From Bin87 sp034420475 (GTDB lineage Bacteria > Chloroflexota > Dehalococcoidia > Lucifugimonadales > UBA3495): a stretch of 64,000 bases of DNA. Location of the stretch: contig DAOULH010000057.1 of assembly GCA_034420475.1 (NCBI GenBank), positions 122,000-185,999 on the forward strand, read 5' to 3'. This document shows, piece after piece, positions 32,308-40,646 of this stretch; positions within the stretch are counted from its first letter, which is position 1, and the number at the start of each line of letters is the position of its first letter. The position numbers were made by a program, and so were the translations under genes. The notes under the pieces are model-generated. The model saw nothing but the letters and a program-made list of their open reading frames with translations, made no database searches and was not told where the DNA came from.

Positions 32308-32985
32308 ATGATGGAAAGCGACACGATCAGCGCGCCGCGAAGTAAGACCATGACCGCCAATAACGCCAGCAACGAAACCAATCGGCGGCTGCAACGGCTG
32401 GAAGAGGGCCAGGCCGGAACGAACCGCCGGCTGGACAAACTGGAGGCCGGGCAGGAGGATCTGCGCGCCGGGCAGGAGGATCTGCGCGCCGGGCAGGAAG
32501 AACTGCGCGGAAGAATGGACAGGGTTGAGCACGCCGTCCAAGCCCTTCGGGACGACATTGGCCCGCTGAAAGCCTCGCACACTCGCGACAGCGCGTTGCG
32601 TGTAAGCTACCGGATCTGCGAAGACTTGGGCCTGGATGAGGTCAGCATCCTGGATCGGAACGACTTACGCGCCATGATCCGACAGGCCGACACTTCTGGT
32701 ATTCCCCGCAATCACAGATACAGCTTTATTGAGGCGGACGCTATCATCGAAGCTGTCGATGACTCCGGAGAAACCCACTATGTCGCCATGGAGGCATCGT
32801 TCACCGCGGATGAAAGGGATACTAACCGAGCGGTTCGCAACGCGGAGTATCTGACCCGATTCACCGGCCAACCAGCCCATGCCGTCATTGCGGCGCACCG
32901 CATTGACAATCGAATCGAGGCTCTCATTGCATCCGGTAAGGTCAGTTTATGCCGCTTAAACGAGAACGACCTGGAGATCGATTGA
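32308..32985 (+). CDS. coiled-coil protein with PD-(D/E)XK-like C-terminal domain
   Basis: 225 aa from ATG 32308 (no ribosome binding site); ATG 32350 (MTANNASNETNRRLQRL) is an alternative that matches related proteins better. The N-terminal coiled coil contains a 7-residue repeat with the core AGQEDLR, encoded by 21-bp tandem repeats. The C-terminal domain has the feature pattern SFIEADAIIEAVD and YVAMEASFTADERDTNRAVR, with acidic residues as in DUF3782-type restriction-like folds. It probably binds nucleic acid; unproven. Confidence 0.7.
   Translation: MMESDTISAPRSKTMTANNASNETNRRLQRLEEGQAGTNRRLDKLEAGQEDLRAGQEDLRAGQEELRGRMDRVEHAVQALRDDIGPLKASHTRDSALRVSYRICEDLGLDEVSILDRNDLRAMIRQADTSGIPRNHRYSFIEADAIIEAVDDSGETHYVAMEASFTADERDTNRAVRNAEYLTRFTGQPAHAVIAAHRIDNRIEALIASGKVSLCRLNENDLEID
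32446..32508 (+). repeat. three 21-bp tandem repeats inside a coding sequence
   Basis: The unit at 32446 (GCCGGGCAGGAGGATCTGCG plus C) occurs three times (32446, 32467, 32488), the third with AAGAA in place of GAGGAT. It keeps frame and encodes the heptad AGQEDLR/AGQEELR, so copy number changes would alter coiled-coil length by single heptads. Confidence 0.85.
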
Positions 32986-33003
32986 CCGTCGGGCACTCGC
33001 CGG

Positions 33004-33618
33004 CTACGGCGCCAAGGCGTCCGTGACGCCGATCATGCTGTCCCGGCTCACGAGGGCGGCCAGTTCTTCCTCGCTCATGTCCTCGGTTCCAGCAGGCCGG
33101 CGCGGCAGCACCAGGTAGCGCAGGTCAGCGGTGCTGTCCAACACGGTAACCTGGACGCCACCGGCCAACTCAGTTCCGAATTCGGCCATCACCCCGCGCG
33201 GATCGCTGACTGCCCGAGAGCGGTAAGCGAGGCTCTTGTACCAGTCCGGCGGGCGGCCGAGTAGCATCCGGGGATAGCAGGAACACAGGGTGCAGACCAC
33301 CATGTGGTGAACGGCGTCCGTGTTCTCGACCACGGTCAGGTGCGGTGTTTCCGCAGGTATTTCGATACCCATCTCGGCCAGTGCGGAGCGGGAGTCGGCC
33401 AGCAGCCGCGCCTTGAAACCATCGTCAACCCAGGCGCGGGCGACGACGCGCGCGCCGTCCGCCGGAGTGCGCCCGTCCATCAGGTTCACCTGGCGCTGCA
33501 CCTCGTCGGCGGTGAGCAGGCCCTTTTCCGCCAGCAGGGCTTCAATAGCCACGGAGCGGAGGGCGACCTCGCTCATGGGCTCATCGTGGATGTGGTCAAC
33601 AACGTGGGTTGCGGTCAT
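33004..33618 (-). CDS. nitrile hydratase alpha-type (thiocyanate hydrolase gamma-like) subunit
   Basis: 204 aa, the normal size. The cobalt-type claw motif VCTLCSCYP (about residues 108-116) provides the two oxidisable cysteines and the axial cysteine; it is preceded by LTVVENTDAVHHM and followed by RMLLGRPPDWYKSLAYRSR, all family hallmarks. Nitrile hydratase alpha or SCNase gamma subunits hold the non-corrin Co(III) centre. GGAGAGGG precedes the ATG. No full beta subunit is adjacent: its two halves lie at 36094 (intact C-terminal SH3 part) and 38230 (broken N-terminal part). Confidence 0.93.
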   Translation of the reverse strand: MTATHVVDHIHDEPMSEVALRSVAIEALLAEKGLLTADEVQRQVNLMDGRTPADGARVVARAWVDDGFKARLLADSRSALAEMGIEIPAETPHLTVVENTDAVHHMVVCTLCSCYPRMLLGRPPDWYKSLAYRSRAVSDPRGVMAEFGTELAGGVQVTVLDSTADLRYLVLPRRPAGTEDMSEEELAALVSRDSMIGVTDALAP

Positions 33619-33702
33619 GTTTCCCTCTCCAAGTTACTTTGGGAGCGGCTATGCGTCTGAATAGATAGCGCCGGCGAGCAATCACCTTCGGACATAAAGC
33701 CC

Positions 33703-34806
33703 CTAGTTGTGACAGCCCCGCGCCTCGATCTCCCAAACGGCCTCCACCATGCCGTCGCGTATGCCGATGAAACGATCCCAGCGGCTGACCATGGCGTCCT
33801 GCTGGCCGGGCAGCAGCACGACCTGGTCGCCAACCGACAGCTCGACGCCCTCCGCCACCTGGAACACCGTGCGGTCGGTATCCATATCGACGGCTTCGAC
33901 CCCTGGCCGACCCTCTACCCGAGGCAAACCCTTCATGCCTCCCACGGCCCGGGCTCCGGCATCGCCGACCGCCATTCCCGGACGCGGGACGCTGATGATG
34001 GAGGACAGCACCTTGCCGGCCAGGTGAAAGTCCTCCATGTATTCGTATGAGGTTTCCATCACCAGGTAGGAGCCGCCTTGTATTTCGGTAACTTCGGGCA
34101 TATCCCCGGCGATGTCATAGCTCCAGGTTTCGCCCGTCGATACAATGTCAACCGGCAGGCCGTCGGCGATCATGGCTTCCCTGAGATCCAGGACCGGCTG
34201 GATGAGGTGGTGCGCTTCGGTGGTCCGGTCCTCCAGGTCCCCGGAGGGTTCCGCCATCATCTGGTGGCTCATCACGCCTCTCAGGGAGAGCCCGGGGAGC
34301 GAATCGATCAAACGGGCCAGGGTCAGGCCGGGTTCCACTTCCTGCACCCCACACCGGAGCAGTCCGGTTTCCTGCTCGATGACCACTCCGAGGTTAACGC
34401 CCTGTGAGGAAGCGACCTGGGAAAGATCGCGGGCGTTCGCTTCGTTTTCGCACGCGACCAGGATCTCGGCCTGGTCCGCCAGGGCGCAGAGCCGGGCGAT
34501 CTTCGGCGGCGCCACCACCTCGCTGGTTACGAATATGCTGGGCACTCCGCCCTGCACCATGACCTCCGCCTCGGCGACCTTGGCGGCGCACACCCCGCCG
34601 ATGGTGCCGCCCCGCTGGATCTGCCGCAGAGCGATGGCAGGGCTCTTGTGATTCTTGCTGTGCCCACGCAACTTGCTGTGTCGATCTGCGTAGAAATCAG
34701 CGATCACGTCCATGTTGTGATCCAGAGCGTCCATGTCCAGGATCAGGCATGGAGTATCCAGTTGCGCCATCGGCGTGCCGGGTTGGGGTTCATAAGCTTG
34801 CGGCAT
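33703..34806 (-). CDS. DSD1/D-threonine aldolase-like PLP enzyme
   Basis: 367 aa. Fold-type III alanine-racemase-like barrel: LDTPCLILDMDAL, then the PLP-lysine segment RGHSKNHKSPAIALRQ with the Schiff-base lysine present, and GGSYLVMETSYEYMEDFH. The C-terminal metal site of D-threonine aldolase and D-serine dehydratase (P-x-H-x-C/D) reads LLPGQQDAMVS, so histidine and cysteine are replaced by glutamine. A changed reaction is likely. GGAGG upstream. Head-to-tail with a paralogue (34885). Confidence 0.9.
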   Translation of the reverse strand: MPQAYEPQPGTPMAQLDTPCLILDMDALDHNMDVIADFYADRHSKLRGHSKNHKSPAIALRQIQRGGTIGGVCAAKVAEAEVMVQGGVPSIFVTSEVVAPPKIARLCALADQAEILVACENEANARDLSQVASSQGVNLGVVIEQETGLLRCGVQEVEPGLTLARLIDSLPGLSLRGVMSHQMMAEPSGDLEDRTTEAHHLIQPVLDLREAMIADGLPVDIVSTGETWSYDIAGDMPEVTEIQGGSYLVMETSYEYMEDFHLAGKVLSSIISVPRPGMAVGDAGARAVGGMKGLPRVEGRPGVEAVDMDTDRTVFQVAEGVELSVGDQVVLLPGQQDAMVSRWDRFIGIRDGMVEAVWEIEARGCHN

Positions 34807-34884
34807 GGACGTACCTCCGAGGTTCCTGCAAATCTAATCGATTTTCAATTTGAACAGCGACCGGGAAATCGCAACAATGCTCAT

Positions 34885-36045
34885 CTACGCCAGCTGCCCT
34901 CGGCCGGCAACCCGCCAATACCCTACCAGTTTGCCATCCTGCACGGCGCGGATGTAGTCATACTGATTGACGCAGAGGGCCAGGTTGTAAGGAACCAGGT
35001 GCACCTTGTCGTTGGGCATCAACTGCCGGGTGGCCGGCCCCTCCAGATCCAGGATCCCGTGTTCCGCGCTGAACCTGGTGGCGACGGCGCCCTCGATCCC
35101 ATCCAGGACCGGTACGCCGAAATCAGGCCCGGTAGTCTTGTGCCCAGCGTCCACCACCGCCCGGCCCGCCACGGGATGGCTGATGACCGTGGCCAGCACA
35201 CTGGCCGCCGCCTGCAATTCCGGGCGAATTCGCAATGTCTCCATATCCATCAGAGGGTACACGCCGGCCTGAACCTCGGTGATACCCGGCAATTGGGCGA
35301 CCACATCGTAGTTGTACGTGCTGCCCGCGCTTACCGTCGCAACCTCGATACCGGCCTGCTCCAGGTCATTTCGCGTGTCCAGAATCGGTTGCAACCGACG
35401 GCGGGTTTCAGCCTCCAGTTCCGCCCGGTCCGTCATGGGCAGCGGGCCTTCGTAGGTCATTATGCCCTCGAAGGATAATCCGGGCGCCTCCGCAACCGCT
35501 CGCGCCAGGTTCACCGCATCCTGCCCGGGCGACACACCGCCGAAACCGTACCCGGCGTCCATGTCCACCAGTATGCCCAAAGTGACGCCGGCGGCTTGCG
35601 CGGCCGCGGCAAGGTCCTGGACGTTGCGGGGGTTGTCGACGGCTACGCCCAACGTGATCCGACCGGCCAGGGCGACCAGTCGGCTGATCTTGGCAGCGGT
35701 GACCACCCGGCCCGCTATCAGTATGTCATCTATTGCGTGGTGAGATGATGCGGCCCCGTCGTCAGTGGAACCATTTTCGCCGGCGGCAAACGCCTCGGCT
35801 TCCGCCAAAGAGCCAACCGCCACGCCGCCGACGCTTCCTGCTGCGGACAGCTGGAACTGGGCGATTTCAGGGCAGCCATGGCAGGAGACATGAGGGCGAA
35901 CCGCGACCCGGCCCGTGCCCGATCCAGCAATTGCGTCGTGCAGGACCGCGATGTTCTGCTCCATTACCCCCAGATCGACCACCAGGGCCGGCGTATCCAG
36001 TTCCTCGGCGGAGGAGCCAATGGGCTGAAATATCGGTCGCTCCAT
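34885..36045 (-). CDS. DSD1-like protein lacking the PLP lysine
   Basis: 386 aa, same family as the 33703 gene (ELDTPALVVDLGVMEQNIAV, GGVAVGSLAEAEAF, SAGSTYNYD). The segment equivalent to PH-x-K-T-H-K reads VRPHVSCHGCPEIAQ: serine replaces the Schiff-base lysine and glycine the second one. The metal site is also altered (LVPYNLALCVN). It should not form the normal PLP aldimine, so it may be a pseudoenzyme, a regulatory partner of the neighbouring paralogue or a protein with new chemistry. No frameshift or stop is present. Confidence 0.88.
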   Translation of the reverse strand: MERPIFQPIGSSAEELDTPALVVDLGVMEQNIAVLHDAIAGSGTGRVAVRPHVSCHGCPEIAQFQLSAAGSVGGVAVGSLAEAEAFAAGENGSTDDGAASSHHAIDDILIAGRVVTAAKISRLVALAGRITLGVAVDNPRNVQDLAAAAQAAGVTLGILVDMDAGYGFGGVSPGQDAVNLARAVAEAPGLSFEGIMTYEGPLPMTDRAELEAETRRRLQPILDTRNDLEQAGIEVATVSAGSTYNYDVVAQLPGITEVQAGVYPLMDMETLRIRPELQAAASVLATVISHPVAGRAVVDAGHKTTGPDFGVPVLDGIEGAVATRFSAEHGILDLEGPATRQLMPNDKVHLVPYNLALCVNQYDYIRAVQDGKLVGYWRVAGRGQLA

Positions 36046-36093
36046 GGTTCACGTACCTCTCAATTGCGGCGCTGGCAGGCAAGATAGCACAAA

Positions 36094-36393
36094 TCAGACG
36101 GGTTCGAGCCAGTGCTGGTACACGTCCACCAGCAGCGTGTCCTGCGGGTTGCCGGCGTAGTCGGGCCAGAGATCAGTCTGGCGCAGGCGTATGCGGTAGA
36201 GGGGTTGGCGGGGCAGGCCGTCGCCGCCGTGCGCGAGAGATTCAGGGTTGGGATAAACGCCGCAGAGGGCGTCCACCGTACCGGTATGTCCCTGGATGTA
36301 GGCGGGCGTGCGGAAATGGTGCGCCGGGTATCCGACGAGGACGCGGACGGCGGCGCCGTCAGGGTAGCGGACTGATTCAGCCGAGGTAGTCAT
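36094..36393 (-). CDS. nitrile hydratase beta C-terminal (SH3) / thiocyanate hydrolase alpha-like subunit
   Basis: 99 aa. It covers only the C-terminal barrel of nitrile hydratase beta: GAAVRVLVGYPAHHFRTPAY, HTGTVDALCGVYPNPES, LPRQPLYRIRLRQTDLW and LLVDVYQHWLEP. Thiocyanate hydrolase has just such a stand-alone subunit (alpha). The start codon is an ATG with a weak ribosome binding site. Upstream and downstream neighbours are unrelated. Probably interacts with the 33004 product. Confidence 0.85.
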   Translation of the reverse strand: MTTSAESVRYPDGAAVRVLVGYPAHHFRTPAYIQGHTGTVDALCGVYPNPESLAHGGDGLPRQPLYRIRLRQTDLWPDYAGNPQDTLLVDVYQHWLEPV

Positions 36394-36419
36394 CGTTGAT
36401 CCAGTGAATTAGGATTGCA

Positions 36420-36845
36420 CTATTGAAGGTGCTGTTGCAGTATAACGCTCAGTTGGGATGGCGTGATGATCGGTATTTCGGTTTCGTCACTGAGCGCCAA
36501 CAGGTCGGGATCCTTTGTGACCAGATAATCCGCGGCGGCATGGTAGGCGAGGATCAGGAACGATTGGTCGTCGGGGTCGCGGCAGATCGGCGTTTCCGGC
36601 GGCGGGTGAGGTACTGCAATCCTTTCACAGTAATCAAAGTAGGCGGCAGCGACGTTCGATATCTGGCCTTCCTCGATCTCGAACCTGGGGCTGCGCAAGG
36701 TTCGGATTAATTCTGATTCAGTCTCGTTGCTCGTGAGCGGTACGATGCGTTGCTGTTCCCACGCTTCACGCAGCCATGTGTCGCTGCTGCCGGGCCTGGT
36801 AATTGGCATCAGCACCGAATTGGTGTCCAACACCAGCCGCATCAT
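36420..36845 (-). CDS. PIN-domain toxin (COG1569-like)
   Basis: 141 aa from ATG 36845, overlapping the upstream gene stop in an ATGA. N-terminal MMRLVLDTNSVLMPI gives the first acidic residue; ETESELIRTLRSPRF and CRDPDDQSFLILAYHAAADY then YLVTKDPDLL complete the PIN acidic site. Family: putative toxin component of PIN type (COG1569), an RNase. The usual small antitoxin is absent; instead the 368-aa protein is encoded upstream. Confidence 0.9.
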   Translation of the reverse strand: MMRLVLDTNSVLMPITRPGSSDTWLREAWEQQRIVPLTSNETESELIRTLRSPRFEIEEGQISNVAAAYFDYCERIAVPHPPPETPICRDPDDQSFLILAYHAAADYLVTKDPDLLALSDETEIPIITPSQLSVILQQHLQ

Positions 36846-37948
36846 TGACGGCTTCTTTCCGCCCGGACCTCCGCTATGGCGGCGCGAACATCGTCCTCGG
36901 TCAGTTCCAGGGCTTCAAGCCGTCGCAATGCCGTTTTGACCAGTTCCGGATCGCTCCGGCGCGTCCGGTTGGAGTTTCTGAACGCTATGATGTCGCCCAG
37001 GTCGTTAGCGTTACTGCTCCGCAGCGTCTTGCCGAAGCCGTTGCGGAGAACTTGCCACGTTTGCGCCGTCGGGAAATTTTCCTGGTGCAGAACTAAAACC
37101 GCGTCAAATACCGTGAGATCGGGCAGAGTGATTGCTTCCCAATCCGGCGCATACAGGAATTGCCGATTGTACAGCACGAGGCAATACCTGACCCCATTCA
37201 GAGCTCCGAGCTTGCTCGCCTTGCGGCCGTGATTTACCGCATTGTTGAGTGTCTTTTGGAGCACGTCGGGACCGTCGGGTGCTTGAGGCAACGGTGCAGC
37301 CAGCTCCGCCAACTGATCACGGATGCTCTTGCGCTCTTTGGGGTGTCCGACGGTGAGGTGTGAACCCTCGGCGTCGATGCGCAGCTCGGTGAGTTCGAAG
37401 CCCCACTCTCTGCCATCCACCGTAGCCCGGTAGTCGATGGGGTCATTCGGGCTCTCTCGGTCCCACGCTACGTGGATGGTCAGGCCGTGCTGGGATAGGA
37501 AGGCGGCAGCTTTCCGCATAAGCTGGTACTCGGCACTTTCCTGCTCCGACATAGCATCGAACTTGGCCGCCCATCTGGTTCGCTCTGCCACCATACGGCT
37601 GATGGGGAGCGCAGCCTCCCGCAAGGTTTGCGCAACTGCAACGGGGTCAGTTGCCTCGCTCCAATCGGCGATGGGAGGGCGGCGGGAGTCCGCAAACGCA
37701 GGCTCGCGGCTTTTGATGTACTGCCCGATGTCCTTGAGCAGCAGCGGCCAAGCGTAGGTTCGGCCCTTTTTCTGCCGGAGAGTTTCGGCGGCTATGAACT
37801 CGTCCTTAGCCTGTTGGAGCGCGCTGAAAGCGTCGCACCCGGCCTCCGCTGCTGGCACAGTGCCGGCGACGATTTCCGCCGCCCGGTTGATTACCGTTGC
37901 GGCGAAGTTGGCGTTAACGGATGGGGTACTGCTCTTGTTGCTTTCCAT
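36842..37948 (-). CDS. 368-aa partner of the PIN toxin, unknown, possible antitoxin/nuclease fusion
   Basis: ATG 37948 preceded by AAAGGAG. Helical N-terminal about 130 residues, a middle part with HGLTIHVAWDRESPNDPIDY and DGREWGFELTELRID that resembles a PD-(D/E)XK-type core (acidic residues but no clear lysine), a region with VRYCLVLYNRQFLYAPDWEA, and a C-terminal helix (VKTALRRLEALELTEDDVRA) of the type antitoxins use to cap toxins. Ends in the ATGA overlap with the PIN gene. Three 17-bp iterons lie 119 bp upstream. No known family assigned. Confidence 0.65.
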   Translation of the reverse strand: MESNKSSTPSVNANFAATVINRAAEIVAGTVPAAEAGCDAFSALQQAKDEFIAAETLRQKKGRTYAWPLLLKDIGQYIKSREPAFADSRRPPIADWSEATDPVAVAQTLREAALPISRMVAERTRWAAKFDAMSEQESAEYQLMRKAAAFLSQHGLTIHVAWDRESPNDPIDYRATVDGREWGFELTELRIDAEGSHLTVGHPKERKSIRDQLAELAAPLPQAPDGPDVLQKTLNNAVNHGRKASKLGALNGVRYCLVLYNRQFLYAPDWEAITLPDLTVFDAVLVLHQENFPTAQTWQVLRNGFGKTLRSSNANDLGDIIAFRNSNRTRRSDPELVKTALRRLEALELTEDDVRAAIAEVRAERSRQ

Positions 37949-38229
37949 GAGGGTTCTCCTTTAGATAACCCGCTGGTATAGGGAACAAGCCCAGTCTGTT
38001 GGTTGAGCTACCGGTCTCCGACGTTCGGGGGAGCCGACGAACCCGTGAGACGGTGGTAGACCATAGCAATGATCGTTAGCGTCCAATGATCGTTAGCGTC
38101 CAATGATCGTTAGCGTCCGGTGAGGGACCGTCTGCTGTCCAACTGAATGAGGCAAAATACTTGCAACTGATGCAAGTATCACGCTTTTGCGTCGCCATGG
38201 TTTGGCCTCCGCTTTCGCCCGTAACGATA
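37949..38229. other. upstream region of PIN operon
   Basis: 281 bp without a gene. It contains the three 17-bp iterons (38067-38117) and no recognisable coding sequence. A tRNA-like appearance near 38010-38065 did not hold up. Confidence 0.5.
38067..38117. repeat. three perfect 17-bp direct repeats (iterons)
   Basis: CAATGATCGTTAGCGTC occurs three times head to tail without spacing (38067, 38084, 38101). Located 119 bp upstream of the 368-aa gene start, in the likely promoter region of the PIN operon. Repeats of this spacing (about 1.6 helical turns) are typical operator arrays. Confidence 0.9.
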
Positions 38230-38447
38230 CTACAACCCCTGCTTCCGCAACTCGGCAGCTTTGGCGTCAGTCTCTGCCGCCGTCAGGATCCCCTTCTCAA
38301 TCAGCAGGATCTCCAAGGCAGCGGTCCACTTTTCGTAGTAGACAGCGATTCGTAGCGTTCCGGCGGCAGGCTTTGGATGGCGCGGCGCATCTCGTCGGTG
38401 GTGCGGATGGTCGTCAACTCGCAGGTTACCGACTCTCCATGACATTT
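38230..38447 (-). pseudogene. nitrile hydratase beta N-terminal-like gene remnant, frameshifted
   Basis: Two overlapping minus frames make one recognisable sequence: DEMRRAIQSLPPERYES in the first, then VYYEKWTAALEILLIEKGIL and TAAETDAKAAELRKQGL in the second, ending at TAG 38230. The junction near 38335-38350 needs a one-base shift. The first frame lacks a start codon after its TGA at about 38448. This is the N-terminal helical half of nitrile hydratase beta (thiocyanate hydrolase beta-like). Confidence 0.65.
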
Positions 38448-38651
38448 TCAACCCATCCTCAAACCAGCACCAAAGGCTGCTGCGGAATTTGACCGATAAG
38501 CCTTGCCAGCATGGCGCTAGCAATGGTCAACGTCCCAGGCCAATCGGGAAGGGTTCTACCAACGCCAACCCGTGAACCCCGGCTCGTGTTTGACCCCCCG
38601 CCGGCGCGTTGCTAACATCCCATCAACCGAACCGAATCCCGGAGGACCGTC

Positions 38652-40595
38652 ATGCCCGTCGTCTCTGTTGACATCAAAAGCCGCCGCCCGTACGCCGACG
38701 GCACACCGTTCGGCGCGACCGGACATTACGAGCGCATCGACGGCGTGCTCGGATATGCGGTGGACCCGGGCAATCCGGCCAATTCGGCCATCGTTGACCT
38801 GGAATACGCTCCGGTGGACGAGGACGGCTGCGTCCGGTTCGAGTCTGACTTCACCCTGGTAGCGCCACGCGACCCATCGAAAGGCAACGGTCGCGTGATT
38901 GTTGAAGTTGTCAATCGAGGCCGCCGCCGCACGGTCGCGTTTTTCAATCGGGGGCCGACGCCGCCCATCGACTCCGATGCCATTCCTGAAGGCGATGGGT
39001 TCCTGCTCCGCCATGGGTACTCCGTGTTGTCCATTGGTTGGCAGTGGGACGTGTATCGCAGCAACGCTCTGCTCGGCCTGGACGCTCCGGGCATCAGCAT
39101 CGATGGCCAACCCGTGACCGGGCAGGCCTGCGTGGAGATGCGCCCCAACCTGAAGGAACGCACCCGCCTGCTGGCCAACCGGGAACACCAACCCTACCCG
39201 GTGGCCGACCCGAACGACCCCGACGCCATGCTGCTGGTACGCGACTGGGAGGACGGTCCCGACACCGTGATTCCTCGATCCCAATGGCATTTCCCCGACC
39301 CCGAGCACGTCACCCTGGAGTCAGGGTTCCAGCCGGGCAAAATCTACTACGTCATTTACACCGCCGCCAACCCGGTGGTGGTCGGGTGCGGGATGCTGGC
39401 CATCCGCGAGGCCGCCACCTGGCTGCGCGAACCCTCCGACGGCAACTCGGTGCACCGCGGGTACGAGCGCGTTTATGGACACGGCGTCTCGCAATGCGGA
39501 CGGCTGCTCCGCCACATGCTCTACCTGGGCCTGAACCTGGACCAGGAGGGGCGACCGGTGTTCGATGGCTTGCTGCCGCACGTGGCCGGCGGGCGGATGG
39601 GCGAGTTCAACCATCGTTTCGCCCAACCCTCGTGCCAGTCCAACCCGGGCTTCGGGCACCAGTTCCCGTTCGCCGACGACACGCTCACCGATCCGCTGAC
39701 AGAACAAACCGACGGCCTGCTACGGCGACTGCGCGAACTGGACGCCGTGCCGAAGATCATCTATACCGACTCCGCGGCCGAATACTGGCGCGGCGATGCG
39801 GCCCTTACCCATATCGACAGCGCCGGAGTCCATGACCTGGAAGCGGCCCCGGAGACGCGGCGGTACCTGTTCGCCGGCACGCAGCATCTGCCGGGCGATC
39901 CCGATCTGATGGTCGGGCAAGGTCCGGACGGTTCCACCGGTATGCATCCCTACAACGCGGTGGACTACATTCCGCTGCTCCGGGCGGCCCTGTTCAACCT
40001 CGACCGCTGGGTATCCGAGGGGATCGAGCCACCGCCCGGCCGGCACCCCAGGCTGCACGACGGCACGGCGACAACCGGGGCAGATTACCTGGTCAATTCG
40101 ACGACGGTTCCCGACCGAAGCCTGCCGGATCCCAACCGCCTCTGGCGCATTCGCGAAATCGACGTGGGGTCCTACGCCAAGCGCGGCATCGCGTCCTACC
40201 CGGTGAAAGAAGGCCGGGAGTATCCCCACCTGGTTCCGGCCGCGGACGCCGACGGAAACGATGCGGCCGGGGTTCGGTTGCCGGACCTCACCGTCCCCGT
40301 GGGCACTCACACCGGCTGGAATCTGCGCCACCCTGACACCGGAGCGCCAGAGCAGCTGATATCCATGCAGGGCTCCACGCACTGGTTCCCGGCCACGGAG
40401 GCCCAACGCAACGCCGCCTCTGATCCTCGCCCGTCGCTCGAATCGCGGTATGCCAGCCGGGAAGAGTACGCCTCCAGGGTCAGGGACGCTGCGACCAGGC
40501 TGGCCGACGAACGCTATCTTCTCTCCGAAGATATCGACCTGGTGGTCAACTCGTGTCTGGAACGGTACGACTGCGCTATGGCCGGAACCGGGTAA
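38652..40595 (+). CDS. large alpha/beta hydrolase domain protein
   Basis: 647 aa, GGAGGACCGTC before ATG. Matches the long alpha/beta hydrolase domain-containing family (PF20091 type): N-terminal MPVVSVDIKSRRPYADG, VIVEVVNRGRRRTVAFF, the nucleophile region YGHGVSQCGRLLRHM near residue 280, and the C-terminal GTHTGWNLRH. No signal peptide seen. Probably an intracellular esterase or lactonase for xenobiotic-like substrates. Monocistronic between the nitrile hydratase remnant and dapB. Confidence 0.85.
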   Translation: MPVVSVDIKSRRPYADGTPFGATGHYERIDGVLGYAVDPGNPANSAIVDLEYAPVDEDGCVRFESDFTLVAPRDPSKGNGRVIVEVVNRGRRRTVAFFNRGPTPPIDSDAIPEGDGFLLRHGYSVLSIGWQWDVYRSNALLGLDAPGISIDGQPVTGQACVEMRPNLKERTRLLANREHQPYPVADPNDPDAMLLVRDWEDGPDTVIPRSQWHFPDPEHVTLESGFQPGKIYYVIYTAANPVVVGCGMLAIREAATWLREPSDGNSVHRGYERVYGHGVSQCGRLLRHMLYLGLNLDQEGRPVFDGLLPHVAGGRMGEFNHRFAQPSCQSNPGFGHQFPFADDTLTDPLTEQTDGLLRRLRELDAVPKIIYTDSAAEYWRGDAALTHIDSAGVHDLEAAPETRRYLFAGTQHLPGDPDLMVGQGPDGSTGMHPYNAVDYIPLLRAALFNLDRWVSEGIEPPPGRHPRLHDGTATTGADYLVNSTTVPDRSLPDPNRLWRIREIDVGSYAKRGIASYPVKEGREYPHLVPAADADGNDAAGVRLPDLTVPVGTHTGWNLRHPDTGAPEQLISMQGSTHWFPATEAQRNAASDPRPSLESRYASREEYASRVRDAATRLADERYLLSEDIDLVVNSCLERYDCAMAGTG

Positions 40596-40646
40596 CATAG
40601 GCGCGGTCACTAAAAGACATCCCACAATCGACGGCGAGGTGCAGCT

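Noticed and set aside
32446..32508. Possible CRISPR-like short repeats
   Set aside because: The repeats are in frame, contiguous without spacers, and encode a coiled-coil heptad.
38005..38065. tRNA-like appearance (GGTAGCTCAACC and GGGTTCG strings, minus strand)
   Set aside because: Cannot be folded into a cloverleaf with a matched acceptor stem, and the T-arm pairing fails.
38067..38117. Possible CRISPR or replication origin iterons
   Set aside because: No spacers, no adjacent cas or replication initiator gene; an operator array is simpler.
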